This document shows positions 5,174 through 5,176 of a DNA stretch of 5,176 nt, piece after piece. The translations under genes and the position numbers were made by a program. Each line of letters opens with the position of its first letter. Position 1 is the stretch's first letter. Location: assembly GCA_030054245.1 (NCBI GenBank), contig JASGCH010000118.1:1-5176 (forward strand), given 5' to 3'. Under the pieces are notes generated by a model that was given only the letters and a program-made list of their open reading frames with translations, searched no databases and had not been told where the DNA came from. This stretch comes from Gammaproteobacteria bacterium. GTDB taxonomy: Bacteria; Pseudomonadota; Gammaproteobacteria; Burkholderiales; Burkholderiaceae_C.

Positions 5174-5176
5174 TTT

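Noticed and set aside
1..5176. CRISPR array, tRNA, rRNA or insertion sequence
   Set aside because: I found no regularly spaced identical repeats, no tRNA-like cloverleaf, no rRNA sequence and no transposase frame or terminal inverted repeats.

Overview
The window looks like part of a low-GC betaproteobacterial chromosome. The best clue is the TatB protein: a Lys at residue 8, a short helix, then a basic C-terminal tail with a WYKK element and a RVQKYRP-type ending. As I recall, this pattern is typical of Burkholderiales/Alcaligenaceae TatB. XdhA and TatC fit the same placement. The genus cannot be read from the sequence.

Layout. Positions 1-1416 (minus strand) hold three genes of unknown function that read leftward. 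These are an 80-residue protein with a hydrophobic C-terminus, a 118-residue single-span membrane protein whose start overlaps the preceding stop as ATGA, and a soluble protein of at least 252 residues that runs off the left edge. Positions 1417-1987 are an AT-rich stretch with no convincing gene. It carries several inverted repeats and a set of GGTTAA/TTAACC-like words repeating about every 20 bp. Positions 1988-3451 (minus) encode a complete xanthine dehydrogenase small subunit, XdhA, with a recognisable extended -10 promoter. The molybdenum subunit gene xdhB, which normally follows, is not in the window. Positions 3452-3686 form a divergent promoter region between xdhA and tatB. Positions 3687-4175 (plus) encode TatB. 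A 184-bp spacer with three inverted repeats separates it from TatC at 4360-5142. A promoter-like TATAAT sits at the right edge.

How the genes work together. TatB and TatC form the receptor complex of the twin-arginine translocase, which exports folded proteins. The tatA gene normally found just before tatB is absent here. XdhA carries FAD and two [2Fe-2S] clusters for purine oxidation. It has no twin-arginine signal, so its position beside tatBC need not be functional. The left-hand unknown genes, the missing xdhB and the missing tatA together suggest a rearranged neighbourhood in which conserved core genes border accessory DNA.
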